A stretch of DNA of 64,000 nt from Streptomyces hiroshimensis (lineage in GTDB: Bacteria > Actinomycetota > Actinomycetes > Streptomycetales > Streptomycetaceae), in the NCBI RefSeq assembly GCF_014650335.1, contig NZ_BMUT01000001.1:673037-737036 (forward strand), in the 5' to 3' direction. The translations under genes and the position numbers were made by a program. Below the pieces are notes generated by a model. The model saw only the letters and a list, made by a program, of their open reading frames with translations. It searched no databases and was not told the origin of the DNA. How positions within the stretch are numbered: the stretch's first letter is position 1; the number at the start of each line of letters is the position of its first letter. Shown here in pieces: positions 37,903 through 46,504 of this stretch.

Positions 37903-38757
37903 TCAGTCGTTCGCCGCCCGCTCCCGGAGGACGATCCGCTGCTCTCCCGCGTACACGTTCATCGACGCCCCGCGCAGGAAGCCCACCAGCGTCAGCCCCG
38001 TCTCCGCCGCGAGGTCCACGGCCAGCGACGAGGGCGCCGAGACCGCCGCGAGCACCGGGATCCCGGCCATCACCGCCTTCTGCGCCAGCTCGAACGAGGC
38101 CCGCCCGGAGACCATCAGCACCGTCCCGGACAGCGGCAGGAGGCCCTGCTGGAGCGCACGGCCGACGATCTTGTCGACGGCGTTGTGCCGGCCCACGTCC
38201 TCGCGCGCGTCCAGCAGCTCGCCGTCCGCGGAGAACAGCGCTGCGGCGTGCAGCCCGCCCGTGCGGTCGAAGACCCGCTGGGCCTCCCGCAGCCGGTCGG
38301 GGAGCGAGGCCAGCAGCGCCGGTTCGAGCCGCATCGGCCCCGCCGGCCCGTCGGACAGGGGGTGCCGCGCCGTGGTCCGTACGGCATCCAGGCTCGCCTT
38401 CCCGCACAGCCCGCACGAGGACGTCGTATAGACGTTGCGCTCCAGGGTGACGTCGGGGACGGGCACGCCGGGCGCGAGGCGCACGTCGACGACGTTGTAC
38501 GTGTTCCTTCCGTCCTCCGTGGCCCCCGCGCAGTAGACGATGTTGGCCAGCTCGTCCGCGCTGCCCAGCACGCCCTCGCTCACCAGGAATCCGGCCGCGA
38601 GCGCGAAGTCGTCGCCCGGTGTGCGCATGGTGACGGCGAGCGGCTTGCCGTTCAGCCGGATCTCCATGGGCTCCTCGGCCACGAGCGTGTCGGGGCGGGC
38701 GCTGACCGCCCCGTCCCGGATGCGGATGACGCGGCGGCGTTCGGTGACCCGTCCCAT
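37903..38757 (-). CDS. fdhD: Formate dehydrogenase accessory sulfurtransferase FdhD
   Basis: Protein of 284 aa. FdhD moves sulfur from cysteine desulfurase to the molybdenum cofactor of formate dehydrogenase. Seen here are the catalytic pair in SSCGLCGKAS (CxxC), TPGDDFALAAGFLVSEGV, DVGRHNAVDKIVGRAL and VLMVSGRASFELAQKA with nucleotide-like cofactor binding residues. No formate dehydrogenase subunit gene is in the window, so it acts in trans. Confidence 0.96.
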   Translation of the reverse strand: MGRVTERRRVIRIRDGAVSARPDTLVAEEPMEIRLNGKPLAVTMRTPGDDFALAAGFLVSEGVLGSADELANIVYCAGATEDGRNTYNVVDVRLAPGVPVPDVTLERNVYTTSSCGLCGKASLDAVRTTARHPLSDGPAGPMRLEPALLASLPDRLREAQRVFDRTGGLHAAALFSADGELLDAREDVGRHNAVDKIVGRALQQGLLPLSGTVLMVSGRASFELAQKAVMAGIPVLAAVSAPSSLAVDLAAETGLTLVGFLRGASMNVYAGEQRIVLRERAAND

Positions 38758-38990
38758 GAGCGATCAGTCCCGGCGGTGGTGGGGTTGCTGGACGCTCCAT
38801 TGTGCCCGGGCGTGGGTTGGGCTCCATCGGCGGCCGGGGCGCCTCCCGGCCCCGCGGCCGTGGCCACCGGTCCGTACGACTACCGTCCGGTACGGCCACC
38901 GACCGCCGGCTCCCGGGGAACCTCCCGGACTACCACTCGATGCCCTCGACGGCCGGTCGCCGCTGCCGCCGCAGTGAGGCCGAGACGTCG
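38758..38990. other. 233-bp intergenic region
   Basis: This lies between the fdhD start and the end of the DUF2254 gene. It should hold the fdhD promoter on the minus strand; I see no other feature. Confidence 0.4.
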
Positions 38991-40322
38991 TTAACCGATC
39001 CCCTGCCGGTCGGGCAGCAGCGCGAACTCGCGGTCCGCCGCGTCCGGCGCCGCGCGCGCCACGGCGTGCTCCAGCAGCGCGCGGTGCCGCTCCAGCGGCG
39101 GGCGCCGGTCCTCGGGGACCAGCCACCACAGGTCCCCCAGGGCCGCCATCAGCCGCCGGGTCACCTGCGGGCTGCCGGTGGCGCAGCCGCGGATCTCCGC
39201 GAACCCCAGGTCGACCAGGTCCGCCCAGCCGGGCACGTCCTGCACCAGGCGCACCGCGCCCCTGCGGTCGCAGTGGTGCAGCGCCCCCAGCGGCCGGCGG
39301 GCCAGGGCCGCGAGAAACTGGGTGATCCGGTCCAGGCACTGCACGGCCGTCGTCGGATCGTTCACGGCGGGGGACAGGGCCCGCTGCGCGATGTCCGACA
39401 GCTGCCGCAGCCCGAAGCCCGGATCCTGGTGGAACGTCCGCTCCACGCCCACAGACACGGTGTACCGCAGGGCCCGCGGCGGCGGCGCGGCCCCGCCGTG
39501 CACCGCCAGCACCGGCGTCCCGGGCACCACGAAGTCCCCGATCCGCGGGATCAGCCGCAGGACGACGCCGTGCCGCCGCGCCACCCGCACCAGCCGGGCG
39601 ATGTGCACGTCCCGCAGCACGCCGGCCCGGCCCGTGTGCACGACTTCCGCGCCCGGCTCCGCGAGCACGGGCCGCACGTCGTCCGCGACCCCGTACCTGC
39701 CCAGCACCCGGAACGACTCCCGCGTGATCCGGTCGATCACATGGCTCACCCGCATCAGCCGCAGCGTGGAGTTCACGTAGGCGACGAACAGCCCCAGGCT
39801 CACCAGCACCAGCAGGACGCACACGATGCTGGAGAAGACCGGGACGGTGGAGACGGTGCGCGGGTTCTCGTCGCCCTCGTACGAGGCCTGCACCAGCAGG
39901 GCGAACAGGAACGTCGCCAGGAAGACGGCGAACGTGCACTTGGTGATCCGGCTGCGGACGTACAGCCGCACCACCCGCGGGGAGAACTGCCCGCTGGCCA
40001 TCTGCAGCGCGACCAGGGAGATCGAGAAGACCACGCCGATGAAGGTCAGCATCGCCGAGCCGACGGTGGTGATGATCGTCTTGGTGTCGTCGGCGATCCC
40101 GATCAGGGACTCGACGGTCGCGTACTCCCCGTCCTCCTGCAGCGCCCCGACGACGAGCCGGTCCACCTCCAGCACCCCGGCGGCCAGCGCCGCGGCACCG
40201 GCGAGCCCCACGGTGGGCGCGAACCAGAAGGTGTCCCGCAGGTGCTCCCGCAGCGGGGACAGCGGCCGCGGCCGCCGCCGCGCGCCCCCACCCGTCGCCC
40301 AGGTTTGCCCCGTATTGCCCAT
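38991..40322 (-). CDS. DUF2254 membrane protein
   Basis: Protein of 443 aa. Four hydrophobic segments in the first half (WFAPTVGLAGAAALAAGVL, ITTVGSAMLTFIGVVFSIS, CTFAVFLATFLFALLVQ, IVCVLLVLVSLGLFVAYVN), then a cytosolic half with RTFHQDPGFGLRQLSDIAQRALSPAVNDPTTAVQCLDRI, the DUF2254 hallmark. Function unknown; membership of an ion-channel-like group is only a guess. It ends with TAA. Confidence 0.87.
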   Translation of the reverse strand: MGNTGQTWATGGGARRRPRPLSPLREHLRDTFWFAPTVGLAGAAALAAGVLEVDRLVVGALQEDGEYATVESLIGIADDTKTIITTVGSAMLTFIGVVFSISLVALQMASGQFSPRVVRLYVRSRITKCTFAVFLATFLFALLVQASYEGDENPRTVSTVPVFSSIVCVLLVLVSLGLFVAYVNSTLRLMRVSHVIDRITRESFRVLGRYGVADDVRPVLAEPGAEVVHTGRAGVLRDVHIARLVRVARRHGVVLRLIPRIGDFVVPGTPVLAVHGGAAPPPRALRYTVSVGVERTFHQDPGFGLRQLSDIAQRALSPAVNDPTTAVQCLDRITQFLAALARRPLGALHHCDRRGAVRLVQDVPGWADLVDLGFAEIRGCATGSPQVTRRLMAALGDLWWLVPEDRRPPLERHRALLEHAVARAAPDAADREFALLPDRQGIG

Positions 40323-40360
40323 AAGGGGAGCTTATGTCCCGTGCGGATACCCAGGTGAAA

Positions 40361-40384
40361 GGCACTCCGAAACCTTGGTATTGT
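40361..40384 (+). promoter_or_regulatory. Promoter of first tRNA-Leu gene
   Basis: GGCACTCCGAAACCTTGG followed by TATTGT (40379-40384) is conserved exactly before both tRNA copies while nearby bases differ. TATTGT is a good -10 box and places the start about 38 bases before the mature tRNA. The -35 box is not obvious. Confidence 0.55.
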
Positions 40385-40428
40385 TATCCATGTCGCCGCG
40401 GGGAACACCCCGCTGGAGATGACACCTG

Positions 40429-40516
40429 GTCCGGGTGGCGGAATGGCAGACGCGCTAGCTTGAGGTGCTAGTGCCCTTTATCGGGCGTGGGGGTTCAAGT
40501 CCCCCCTCGGACACCA
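40429..40516 (+). tRNA. tRNA-Leu (anticodon GAG), copy 1
   Basis: Class II tRNA of 88 bases including an encoded CCA. Acceptor GTCCGGG pairs with CTCGGAC. The anticodon stem CTAGC/GCTAG encloses TTGAGGT, so the anticodon is GAG and reads CUC/CUU. There is a long variable arm (GCCC...GGGC) and a T arm GGGGG-TTCAAGT-CCCCC. An identical gene lies 337 bp downstream. Confidence 0.96.
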
Positions 40517-40521
40517 GTAGG

Positions 40522-40547
40522 AACCCCAGTTGACCTGGGGTTTTTCT
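40522..40547 (+). terminator. Intrinsic terminator after tRNA copy 1
   Basis: Stem AACCCCAG/CTGGGGTT with a 5-base loop and a T run, a classical rho-independent terminator and unusually U-rich for this genome. Confidence 0.92.
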
Positions 40548-40697
40548 GTTTTTCCGGGCTGGTTCGGGCGCCGGTCGGCCCGGCGCGGCGTACGGCCTCT
40601 CGTCGTACGGTTTCTCATCCTGCTCCACTTCACCGACACCGCGCAGGCGGCAGGCCGTTCCCTTCGGGCGGGTGTTTGTGCAGGACAGAGGCCTAAA

Positions 40698-40721
40698 GGC
40701 ACTCCGAAACCTTGGTATTGT
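40698..40721 (+). promoter_or_regulatory. Promoter of second tRNA-Leu gene
   Basis: Identical copy of the first promoter core with TATTGT at 40716-40721; it diverges just downstream (TTGTCCCTG here, TTATCCATG in copy 1). Confidence 0.55.
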
Positions 40722-40765
40722 TGTCCCTGTCGCCGCGGGGAACGCCCCGCTGGAGATGACACCTG

Positions 40766-40853
40766 GTCCGGGTGGCGGAATGGCAGACGCGCTAGCTTGA
40801 GGTGCTAGTGCCCTTTATCGGGCGTGGGGGTTCAAGTCCCCCCTCGGACACCA
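40766..40853 (+). tRNA. tRNA-Leu (anticodon GAG), copy 2
   Basis: Same sequence as copy 1, offset by exactly 337 bp, with CCA encoded. Both copies should be functional. Confidence 0.96.
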
Positions 40854-40858
40854 GTAGG

Positions 40859-40884
40859 AACCCCAGTTGACCTGGGGTTTTTCT
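40859..40884 (+). terminator. Intrinsic terminator after tRNA copy 2
   Basis: Same stem, loop and T run as after copy 1. Confidence 0.92.
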
Positions 40885-40962
40885 GTTTTCCCGGGCTGAG
40901 GCGGACCTCGGTGCAAGTATCGCGTGACCAGTAGGGCCCGCCCGGCGCACTGTCTCCCCGGC

Positions 40963-40986
40963 CCGGCGTACATACCGGCGTACATA
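40963..40986. repeat. Two 12-bp direct repeats upstream of the SDR gene
   Basis: CCGGCGTACATA occurs twice head to tail, about 65 bp before the SDR start. It could be a regulator site; no dedicated regulator is adjacent. Confidence 0.7.
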
Positions 40987-41049
40987 TGCGCTTCAGCCAC
41001 TCGCATTCCACAATGCAACGAGGGGGATCGTCGTCCGGAGGAGACCCTC

Positions 41050-41817
41050 ATGGCCGCTGACCGTGTGCTGGAGGGCAGGACCGCCCTCGTGACCGGTGGT
41101 TCCGCGAACCTCGGCAAGGCGTTCGCCACCGCCCTCGCGGAGGACGGCGCCAACGTGATGGTGCACTACAACAGCGACTCCAAACGCGACCAGGCCGAGC
41201 AGGTCGCCCAGGAGCTGGCCGGCAAGGGTGTGAAGACGGCGACGCACCAGGGGGACCTGACCCGGGTCCGGGAGGTCACCGGGCTCGTCGACGAGACGAT
41301 CGCGCATTTCGGGCAGTGGGACATCCTGGTCAACACGGCCGGGATGATCGTCCGCAAGCCCATCGAGGAGTTCACCGAGGGCGAGTGGGACCGGATGTTC
41401 GCCATCAACGCGAAGATCCCGTTCTTCCTCATGCGCGAGGCCGCGACGAAGATGGCCGACCACGGCCGCGTCCTCAACCTCATCACGACCATCGTCGCCG
41501 TCACCGCCCCCACCTACGGCGGCTACGCCGGTAGCAAGAGCCCGGTGGAGCACTACACCAAGGCGTTCGCCAAGGAGGTCGGAGGCCGGGGGATCACGGT
41601 CAACTGTGTGGCTCCCGGGCCCCTCAAGACCAGCTTCTTCTACCCCGCGGAAACCGACGAGAACATCGCCTGGCTCAAGAGCATGAGCATCAACGGCGAC
41701 ATCGGCGACCCGGTGGACGTCGTCCCCGTCGTCCGCTTCCTGGCCTCGCCGGCGGCGAAGTGGGTGACGGCCCAGACGGTGTACGTCAACGGTGGCCTGG
41801 TCGGCCCCGCCAGCTGA
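41050..41817 (+). CDS. Short-chain dehydrogenase/reductase
   Basis: Protein of 255 aa. Cofactor motif TGGSANLG (a variant of TGxxxGxG), NTAG, catalytic YAGSK (Tyr-x-x-x-Lys) and APGPLKTSFFYPAETDEN in the substrate loop. The SYK triad Ser is displaced: the strand reads LITTIVAVTAPTYGGYAGSK, with Thr where Ser is usual, so activity may be altered. GGAGGAG precedes the ATG at 41050; upstream in-frame starts lack a ribosome site. Monocistronic. Confidence 0.9.
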   Translation: MAADRVLEGRTALVTGGSANLGKAFATALAEDGANVMVHYNSDSKRDQAEQVAQELAGKGVKTATHQGDLTRVREVTGLVDETIAHFGQWDILVNTAGMIVRKPIEEFTEGEWDRMFAINAKIPFFLMREAATKMADHGRVLNLITTIVAVTAPTYGGYAGSKSPVEHYTKAFAKEVGGRGITVNCVAPGPLKTSFFYPAETDENIAWLKSMSINGDIGDPVDVVPVVRFLASPAAKWVTAQTVYVNGGLVGPAS

Positions 41818-41868
41818 CCGTCAGCCGGGCTGGTCGCAGGCCGCGCGGGGGCCGGGTGCGGGGCGGGT

Positions 41869-42558
41869 TCAGCGGAGGGCGGGGAGGCGGATGGCGGCGA
41901 TGCGGCCGGATGCGTCGAAGTCGATTTCTGCTGTGGTGCCGCCGGGGAGCTGAGCGCGGACCTGGTGGTCGTCCCCTCGCCACGGGACACCGTGGTGCTC
42001 GAAGTACCCGGTCACCACCTGGCGGGCCGAGTGCCCGAGGAGGGACACACCCGTCATCAGCGTCCTCGGCAGCGCGACGGGGTCCAGGCCGACGCGGGGA
42101 ACCTGCGGGTCGTCGTCGGGCAGGAAGTACACCTGGGTGGTGGGGCCGGCGGGCATGCCGATGTAGCCGAGGGCGCCGGTGACACCCATCCCCGCGAAGG
42201 CCAGGGTTTCGGCCGCGCGCCGCGGATCGGCGAAGCCGGACAGATCGAGCGTCCCGGCGGTGAACTCGGCTATGCCATGGCACCGTCCGAAGCCCTCGAT
42301 CTCCTCGGTGAGCGCGACGACCGGGGTGCCGCGCAGCCCGGCGTTGGCCCAGCCCCACATCCACGAGTGGTCTTCCGCGTCGTAGGTGCCGAGTACGGCG
42401 ATGCGCAGCTCCACCTCGCCCTGCCGGTACAGGCACGCGGGCAGGTCCGCGGTCCACGGGCCCTGGGGCAGGAAGCCGGTCAGGGCCTGCAATTGCGCGG
42501 CGCCCCACGCCGCGTGCCGCTCCGCCTCGGACAAGAACGCATCGCTGAATTCGCTCAT
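41869..42558 (-). CDS. DUF6882-like cytosolic protein
   Basis: Protein of 229 aa of unknown function: FSDAFLSEAERHAAWGAAQLQ, LRIAVLGTYDAEDHSWMWGWAN, and PRTLMTGVSLLGHSARQVVTGYFEHH. It matches my recollection of the DUF6882 family of actinobacteria (moderate certainty). No signal peptide or membrane segment. The ATG at 42558 is chosen because the conserved region starts there; the upstream extension is Arg/Pro-rich shadow sequence. Confidence 0.7.
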   Translation of the reverse strand: MSEFSDAFLSEAERHAAWGAAQLQALTGFLPQGPWTADLPACLYRQGEVELRIAVLGTYDAEDHSWMWGWANAGLRGTPVVALTEEIEGFGRCHGIAEFTAGTLDLSGFADPRRAAETLAFAGMGVTGALGYIGMPAGPTTQVYFLPDDDPQVPRVGLDPVALPRTLMTGVSLLGHSARQVVTGYFEHHGVPWRGDDHQVRAQLPGGTTAEIDFDASGRIAAIRLPALR

Positions 42559-42679
42559 GGGTCCGGACCTTAGCGTTCTCCGTGCGCCACACGACGGGCG
42601 GCCTGCGCGGCGCGCGCCCGTGCCGGACCACAACACGGCCGCCGGAGGCCGGGCGTCCCGCCCGAAAGGGCTCGGGGCG

Positions 42680-43216
42680 TCACTTCTTCCAGGTGGCGAG
42701 GGTCTTGCTGCGGCGCGTCCACGCCACGCTCGAAGGTTCCCCGGTCTTGTCGTCTGCGAGGAAGATCGCACAGCCCTCGGCGCTCTGTCCCTCGGCAGCC
42801 TCTTTGTACGTGGTGTGACTGACACCTTCGCACCGGTCGAAGCGGCGGGTGACCAGAGGATTCGACGGATCGCCCGTGGCGTCGAAGGAGGAGAAGACGA
42901 TCAGTTCCGACAGCGGTTGTCCGTCTTTCGACACCTCGAAGTGCGAGGTCTCGTCATCGTCGTTGCCCTCGGCGGTCTTGGTGAGCTTGAAGTGCACGTA
43001 ATAGGGCGTCTTACCCTTGTACTTGGAGGCGTCCTTCAGCCCGGAGAGATCGGCGCTGCTGCCCTCCTCCACGCGCACGACGGTCACGCCGACGGAGCCG
43101 GTCCTGTCACCGGAAACGTTTGCCGTCTCGCCGAATTTCAGGGACTGACCGGTGTCGGAGCACCCGGTCAGGACAAGCGCCCCGACAGCAGTAGTGCACA
43201 GTGCCCGGCGTTTCAT
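42680..43216 (-). CDS. Secreted lipoprotein of unknown function
   Basis: Protein of 178 aa. Signal MKRRALCTTAVGALVLTGC with lipobox VLTGC (Cys19) for lipid attachment. The mature part is hydrophilic and beta-rich (SVGVTVVRVEEGSSADLSGL, YYVHFKLTKTAEG), with two more cysteines (RCEG and GCAIF) that may pair. Start at 43216 is favoured by GGGGGA five bases upstream over an in-frame ATG at 43240. Confidence 0.78.
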   Translation of the reverse strand: MKRRALCTTAVGALVLTGCSDTGQSLKFGETANVSGDRTGSVGVTVVRVEEGSSADLSGLKDASKYKGKTPYYVHFKLTKTAEGNDDDETSHFEVSKDGQPLSELIVFSSFDATGDPSNPLVTRRFDRCEGVSHTTYKEAAEGQSAEGCAIFLADDKTGEPSSVAWTRRSKTLATWKK

Positions 43217-43316
43217 AGCGTCCCCCAGCGAAGTCTTCATTGCCGGGGGAGCCTACCGCCCGGCTGATCGGGACCCGGACCATGGGCGGGGAGTGCGATG
43301 ACCCGAGCCGGGCCGG

Positions 43317-44306
43317 TCAGCTCGGGTCGCGGTCGGCCGCGGCGAGCAGGACTTCGGCCGCCTCGGTGCGCCGGTACAGCACCTGGCGGCCGGCCCGGGC
43401 GGACGCGACCAGTCCCGCGGCGCGCAGCGCGCCGAGGTGCTGGGAGACGCCGCCCGCCGTGATCCCGGTCCGGCGGGCCAGCTCCGCGGTGGCCGCCGGG
43501 GCGTCCAGCTCGGTCAGCAGCCGGGCCCGGGAGCGCCCCAGCACCGCCGCCAGCGCCTGCGCGGGCTCGCGTTCGCGCCGCTCCCAGAGGGCGGCCACTC
43601 CGCGCGGCGGGTAGCGCAGGGTCGGCTGGCGGCCGGGGACGGTCACCGAGAACAGCCGCGGCCAGACGAACGCCGAGGGGATCAGCAGCAGTCCCCGCCC
43701 GTCCAGCCGGCGCCCACCGCCCCCGTAGCGGTGCTCGACCGAGAGCCGCTCGCCGGTCCAGCTCACCCGTGGATCCAGGTCGGTGAAGAGGTGCTGGATG
43801 CCGCCCTGGGCGAGCAGCCGGGCCCGGTGCAGCACGTCCCCCTCCAGCAGGGCGCGCAGCCGCGGCCAGTACGGTGCCAGCGCGAGCTCCCAGTACGCCG
43901 CCACGGTGTCGGCCAGCCGCGCCAGTCCGGCCTCCGGGTCCTGGCGCAGCGCCTCGGTCCGCTCGGTGCGCGGCGCCCGCGGCCCGTCCAGCTCGGCCCG
44001 GACCTGCTCGGGCGGGGTGGCGCGCAGCGCCGCCAGCTCCACCCCGAGATCCGGCACCGAGGAGGTCGGCGGCGGCGCCACGAAGACCGGGATGGCCAGC
44101 GGCCCCTCCGGAACCAGGTCGGCGAGCAGCCGCCAGTCCAGCCGGGCTGCGGCCAGCCGGGGGCGGACCGCCGTCAGCCATGCCCGGTGCAGCGGATGCT
44201 CGTCCGGCCGTCGCAGCACCCGGACGCTGGCCACCACCTCCCACAGCGGGGAGACGGCGAACCGGGTGTGGGCCAGGTCGCGGGCGGTGAACTCCAGCTC
44301 CAGCAA
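43317..44306 (-). CDS. ArsR-type regulator with DUF5937 N-terminal domain
   Basis: Protein of 329 aa. The first 240 residues fit DUF5937 (LEFTARDLAHTRFAVSPLWEVVASVRVLRRP, LLLIPSAFVWPRLFSVTVPG). The C-terminus is a winged helix (TELARRTGITAGGVSQHLGALRAAGLVASARAGRQVLYRRT). Divergent to an MFS exporter gene (115 bp apart), which it probably represses. The gap holds TTGAGCTCAGACTAAATT, a candidate operator. Confidence 0.9.
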   Translation of the reverse strand: MLELEFTARDLAHTRFAVSPLWEVVASVRVLRRPDEHPLHRAWLTAVRPRLAAARLDWRLLADLVPEGPLAIPVFVAPPPTSSVPDLGVELAALRATPPEQVRAELDGPRAPRTERTEALRQDPEAGLARLADTVAAYWELALAPYWPRLRALLEGDVLHRARLLAQGGIQHLFTDLDPRVSWTGERLSVEHRYGGGGRRLDGRGLLLIPSAFVWPRLFSVTVPGRQPTLRYPPRGVAALWERREREPAQALAAVLGRSRARLLTELDAPAATAELARRTGITAGGVSQHLGALRAAGLVASARAGRQVLYRRTEAAEVLLAAADRDPS

Positions 44307-44421
44307 GGGACAGGTCCTCCTCGGTGGACGGCGGGCGGCGGCCGCGCGGCGATCGCCCCGTCGATTGAGCTCAGACTAAATTCATGGCCGGGGTCCCTGA
44401 CCGCGGCCAGGCTTGCGCTCC

Positions 44422-45708
44422 ATGACCACCGACTTGCGGGCCGGCCTGCCCGCCCCCTCCACCTCATCCACCTCACCCGATGCGGAATTCCGGCTGCTCC
44501 TCGCCGCCTCCGCCGTCAGTAAGCTCGGCACCGCCGTCAGTTCGCTCGCCCTGCCCCTGGTCGCGGTGCTCGCGCTGCACTGCTCGGCCGGACAGGTGGG
44601 TCTGCTGGCGACGCTCAGCACGGTCGCCTTCCTGCTGATCGGGCTGCCGGCCGGCGCCTGGGTGGACCGGCTGCCGAAGCGCCCGGTGATGATCGCCGCC
44701 GACCTGGTCCGGGCCGTGCTCTTCGGCTCGGTCCCGGTGGCCTGGCTGCTCGGCTGCCTGACCTTCACCCAACTCGCCCTGGTGGTGCTGCTCACGGGTG
44801 CGGCGACCGTCTTCTTCGACGTGGCCGCGCTGAGCAACCTGCCGGCGGTAGTGGGCCGGCCCGGCCTCACCCGGGCCAACGCGCACCTGGTCACGGTGGA
44901 CGCGGTCACCCAGGTGGGCGGGCGCGGGGCAGGCGGCTTCCTGGTGGCGCTGGTATCGGCGCCCGTGGCAGTGCTGGTGGACGCGTTCAGCTACCTGGGC
45001 TCGGCCGTGCTGCTGCTACGGATCCGCCGTCCGGAGCCGGCGGCATCCCCCAGGCCGGCCGGCGGTACCGGGCGGGGGCTGGCGGGTGAGGTGCGGGACG
45101 GGCTGCGCTTCGTGCTGGGAGACCCGTTGCTGCGCCCGATCGCGCTGGCCGGCGCCTGCACCAACCTGTCCCTCCAGCTCTGCCAGACCGTGCTCCCGGT
45201 GCTCTTCACCCGATCCCTGAACCTGCCGGACTACGTGCTCGGCCTCTTCTTCGCGCTCGGCGGGGTCGGCGTCTTCCTCGGCTCGCTGCTCGCCCGCCCG
45301 CTGGCCCGCCGGCTCGGCGCGGGGCGGGTGCTCTGGCTGATGGGCCTGGCGGTCGCGCCACTCGGTGCCCTGGTCGCACTGGCCGACCGCGGCCCGCTGC
45401 TGTGGTGCGCCGCCGGGGCCTGGCTGCTGACCACGCTCAAGATCGGCGTCGACAACGTCATCAAGGTGAGCTTCCGCCAGCACGCCACCCCCGACCACCT
45501 GCTCGGCCGCATGAACGCCACCATGCGCTTCCTGCTCACCGGCGCACTCACCGTCGGCGCCGCCCTCGCCGGCCTGCTGGCCACCGTCGCCTCCCTCCGC
45601 ACCGCCCTCTGGGCCGGTGCGCTGGGGCTGGCCCTGGTGTGGGTCCCGATCTACCGCTCACCGCTGCGCGGCATGCGGGACCTGCCGGGGACGGCGGACG
45701 GACGCTAG
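44422..45708 (+). CDS. MFS transporter (drug-efflux type)
   Basis: Protein of 428 aa with 12 predicted helices. GLPAGAWVDRLPKRPVMIAADLVRAVL is the loop 2-3 motif A, followed by TRANAHLVTVDAVTQVGGRGAGGFLV. It resembles macrolide/tetracenomycin-type exporters of the MFS_3 group and probably exports a small compound by proton exchange. The ATG at 44422 is chosen over a TTG at 44413. Coupled by position to the divergent DUF5937 regulator. Confidence 0.92.
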   Translation: MTTDLRAGLPAPSTSSTSPDAEFRLLLAASAVSKLGTAVSSLALPLVAVLALHCSAGQVGLLATLSTVAFLLIGLPAGAWVDRLPKRPVMIAADLVRAVLFGSVPVAWLLGCLTFTQLALVVLLTGAATVFFDVAALSNLPAVVGRPGLTRANAHLVTVDAVTQVGGRGAGGFLVALVSAPVAVLVDAFSYLGSAVLLLRIRRPEPAASPRPAGGTGRGLAGEVRDGLRFVLGDPLLRPIALAGACTNLSLQLCQTVLPVLFTRSLNLPDYVLGLFFALGGVGVFLGSLLARPLARRLGAGRVLWLMGLAVAPLGALVALADRGPLLWCAAGAWLLTTLKIGVDNVIKVSFRQHATPDHLLGRMNATMRFLLTGALTVGAALAGLLATVASLRTALWAGALGLALVWVPIYRSPLRGMRDLPGTADGR

Positions 45709-45844
45709 CCGATTCCGATGGCGGCACACGGCGCAGGACCGGCTGGTTCGTTCATGGGTTTATGCTGCTCGCCGGTCGGAGATGCGGCACTCCTCGCCCT
45801 CGGACCACAAGTGTTCCGTAAGAGGGCCGTTCGGAGTTTCGGCA

Positions 45845-46471
45845 GTGCTTTTCGACGTCACCCGCGGCGAACTCGCCGGCATCTTCGGCGAGGGCCGGAT
45901 CGCGACGCTGCCCGCCACCGCTTTCCCGCCGGCCGCGGCGGACACCGAGGGCGTCCGCCTCCTGCAGACCGTCGGCGTCCCCACCGGGACGCTCCTGCTG
46001 CGTCAGCCCGACGAGCACGACGGCCTGCTGCCCCTCGTCCAGGACGTCGTCTGCATCGAGGACTTCGAGGGCGCCGCGGAGGGCGCGGGTGACTGGCCCG
46101 TCATCGGCTGGCTGCTCAACGCGCACCTCGCCCTCGACCCCATATCCGGCAAGGTGCACGCATTCGACCCCGACGAGGAGACCGTGCAGGAAATCCACAC
46201 GGACGTCTCCTCCCTCGTCCAGGTCACCCTCCGGTTCCAGCGCCTGCTCGACGAGTTCACCTTCAGCGGCGACGAGGGCGACGAAGGCGACGAGGAGGCC
46301 GACTTCGAGCGCCTGGACGGCGCGGTCGATCGCATCCGTGAGGAGACGAGCAGCATCGACCCGCTCCCCTTCCAGGACGACGAGACCGTCTGGTCGGTGG
46401 TGGGCGATGAAATCGCCATGGGCCAGCGCTTCAAGGGCAACAGCGCGGGAGCCCGCTCGGTCTACGGGTGA
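45845..46471 (+). CDS. SUKH-4-like immunity protein
   Basis: Protein of 208 aa. The N-terminus (VLFDVTRGELAGIFGEGRIATLP) and the middle (WPVIGWLLNAHLALDPISGKVHAFDP, then LVQVTLRFQRLLDEF) match the SUKH-4 layout of immunity proteins that bind and neutralise nuclease or deaminase toxins. An acidic repeat (GDEGDEGDEE) lies in the C-terminal part, which is variable in the family. The GTG start is set by the beginning of the fold with GGAG about ten bases upstream. No toxin gene is adjacent, so it is an orphan, perhaps protecting against toxins of kin strains. Confidence 0.75.
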   Translation: MLFDVTRGELAGIFGEGRIATLPATAFPPAAADTEGVRLLQTVGVPTGTLLLRQPDEHDGLLPLVQDVVCIEDFEGAAEGAGDWPVIGWLLNAHLALDPISGKVHAFDPDEETVQEIHTDVSSLVQVTLRFQRLLDEFTFSGDEGDEGDEEADFERLDGAVDRIREETSSIDPLPFQDDETVWSVVGDEIAMGQRFKGNSAGARSVYG

Positions 46472-46504
46472 TCGCCGTGCCCGGCCCTGTCTACGTCACA
46501 ACCA

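Larger units (their letters stand above)
40357..40894 (+). repeat. Direct duplication of the tRNA-Leu transcription unit
   Basis: About 200 bp containing promoter, tRNA and terminator occur twice with a 337-bp offset (about 40357-40557 and 40694-40894). The 137 bp between them (40558-40693) is unique and holds no recognisable gene. Confidence 0.9.

Noticed and set aside
40429-40853. tRNA-Leu pair as attachment sites of an integrated element
   Set aside because: The whole transcription unit is duplicated, not just the tRNA 3' end, and only 250 bp without any integrase separates the tRNA genes.
41869-42825. 318-aa extension of the DUF6882-like gene
   Set aside because: The first 89 residues are Arg/Pro-rich and overlap the lipoprotein gene; the conserved part starts at 42558.
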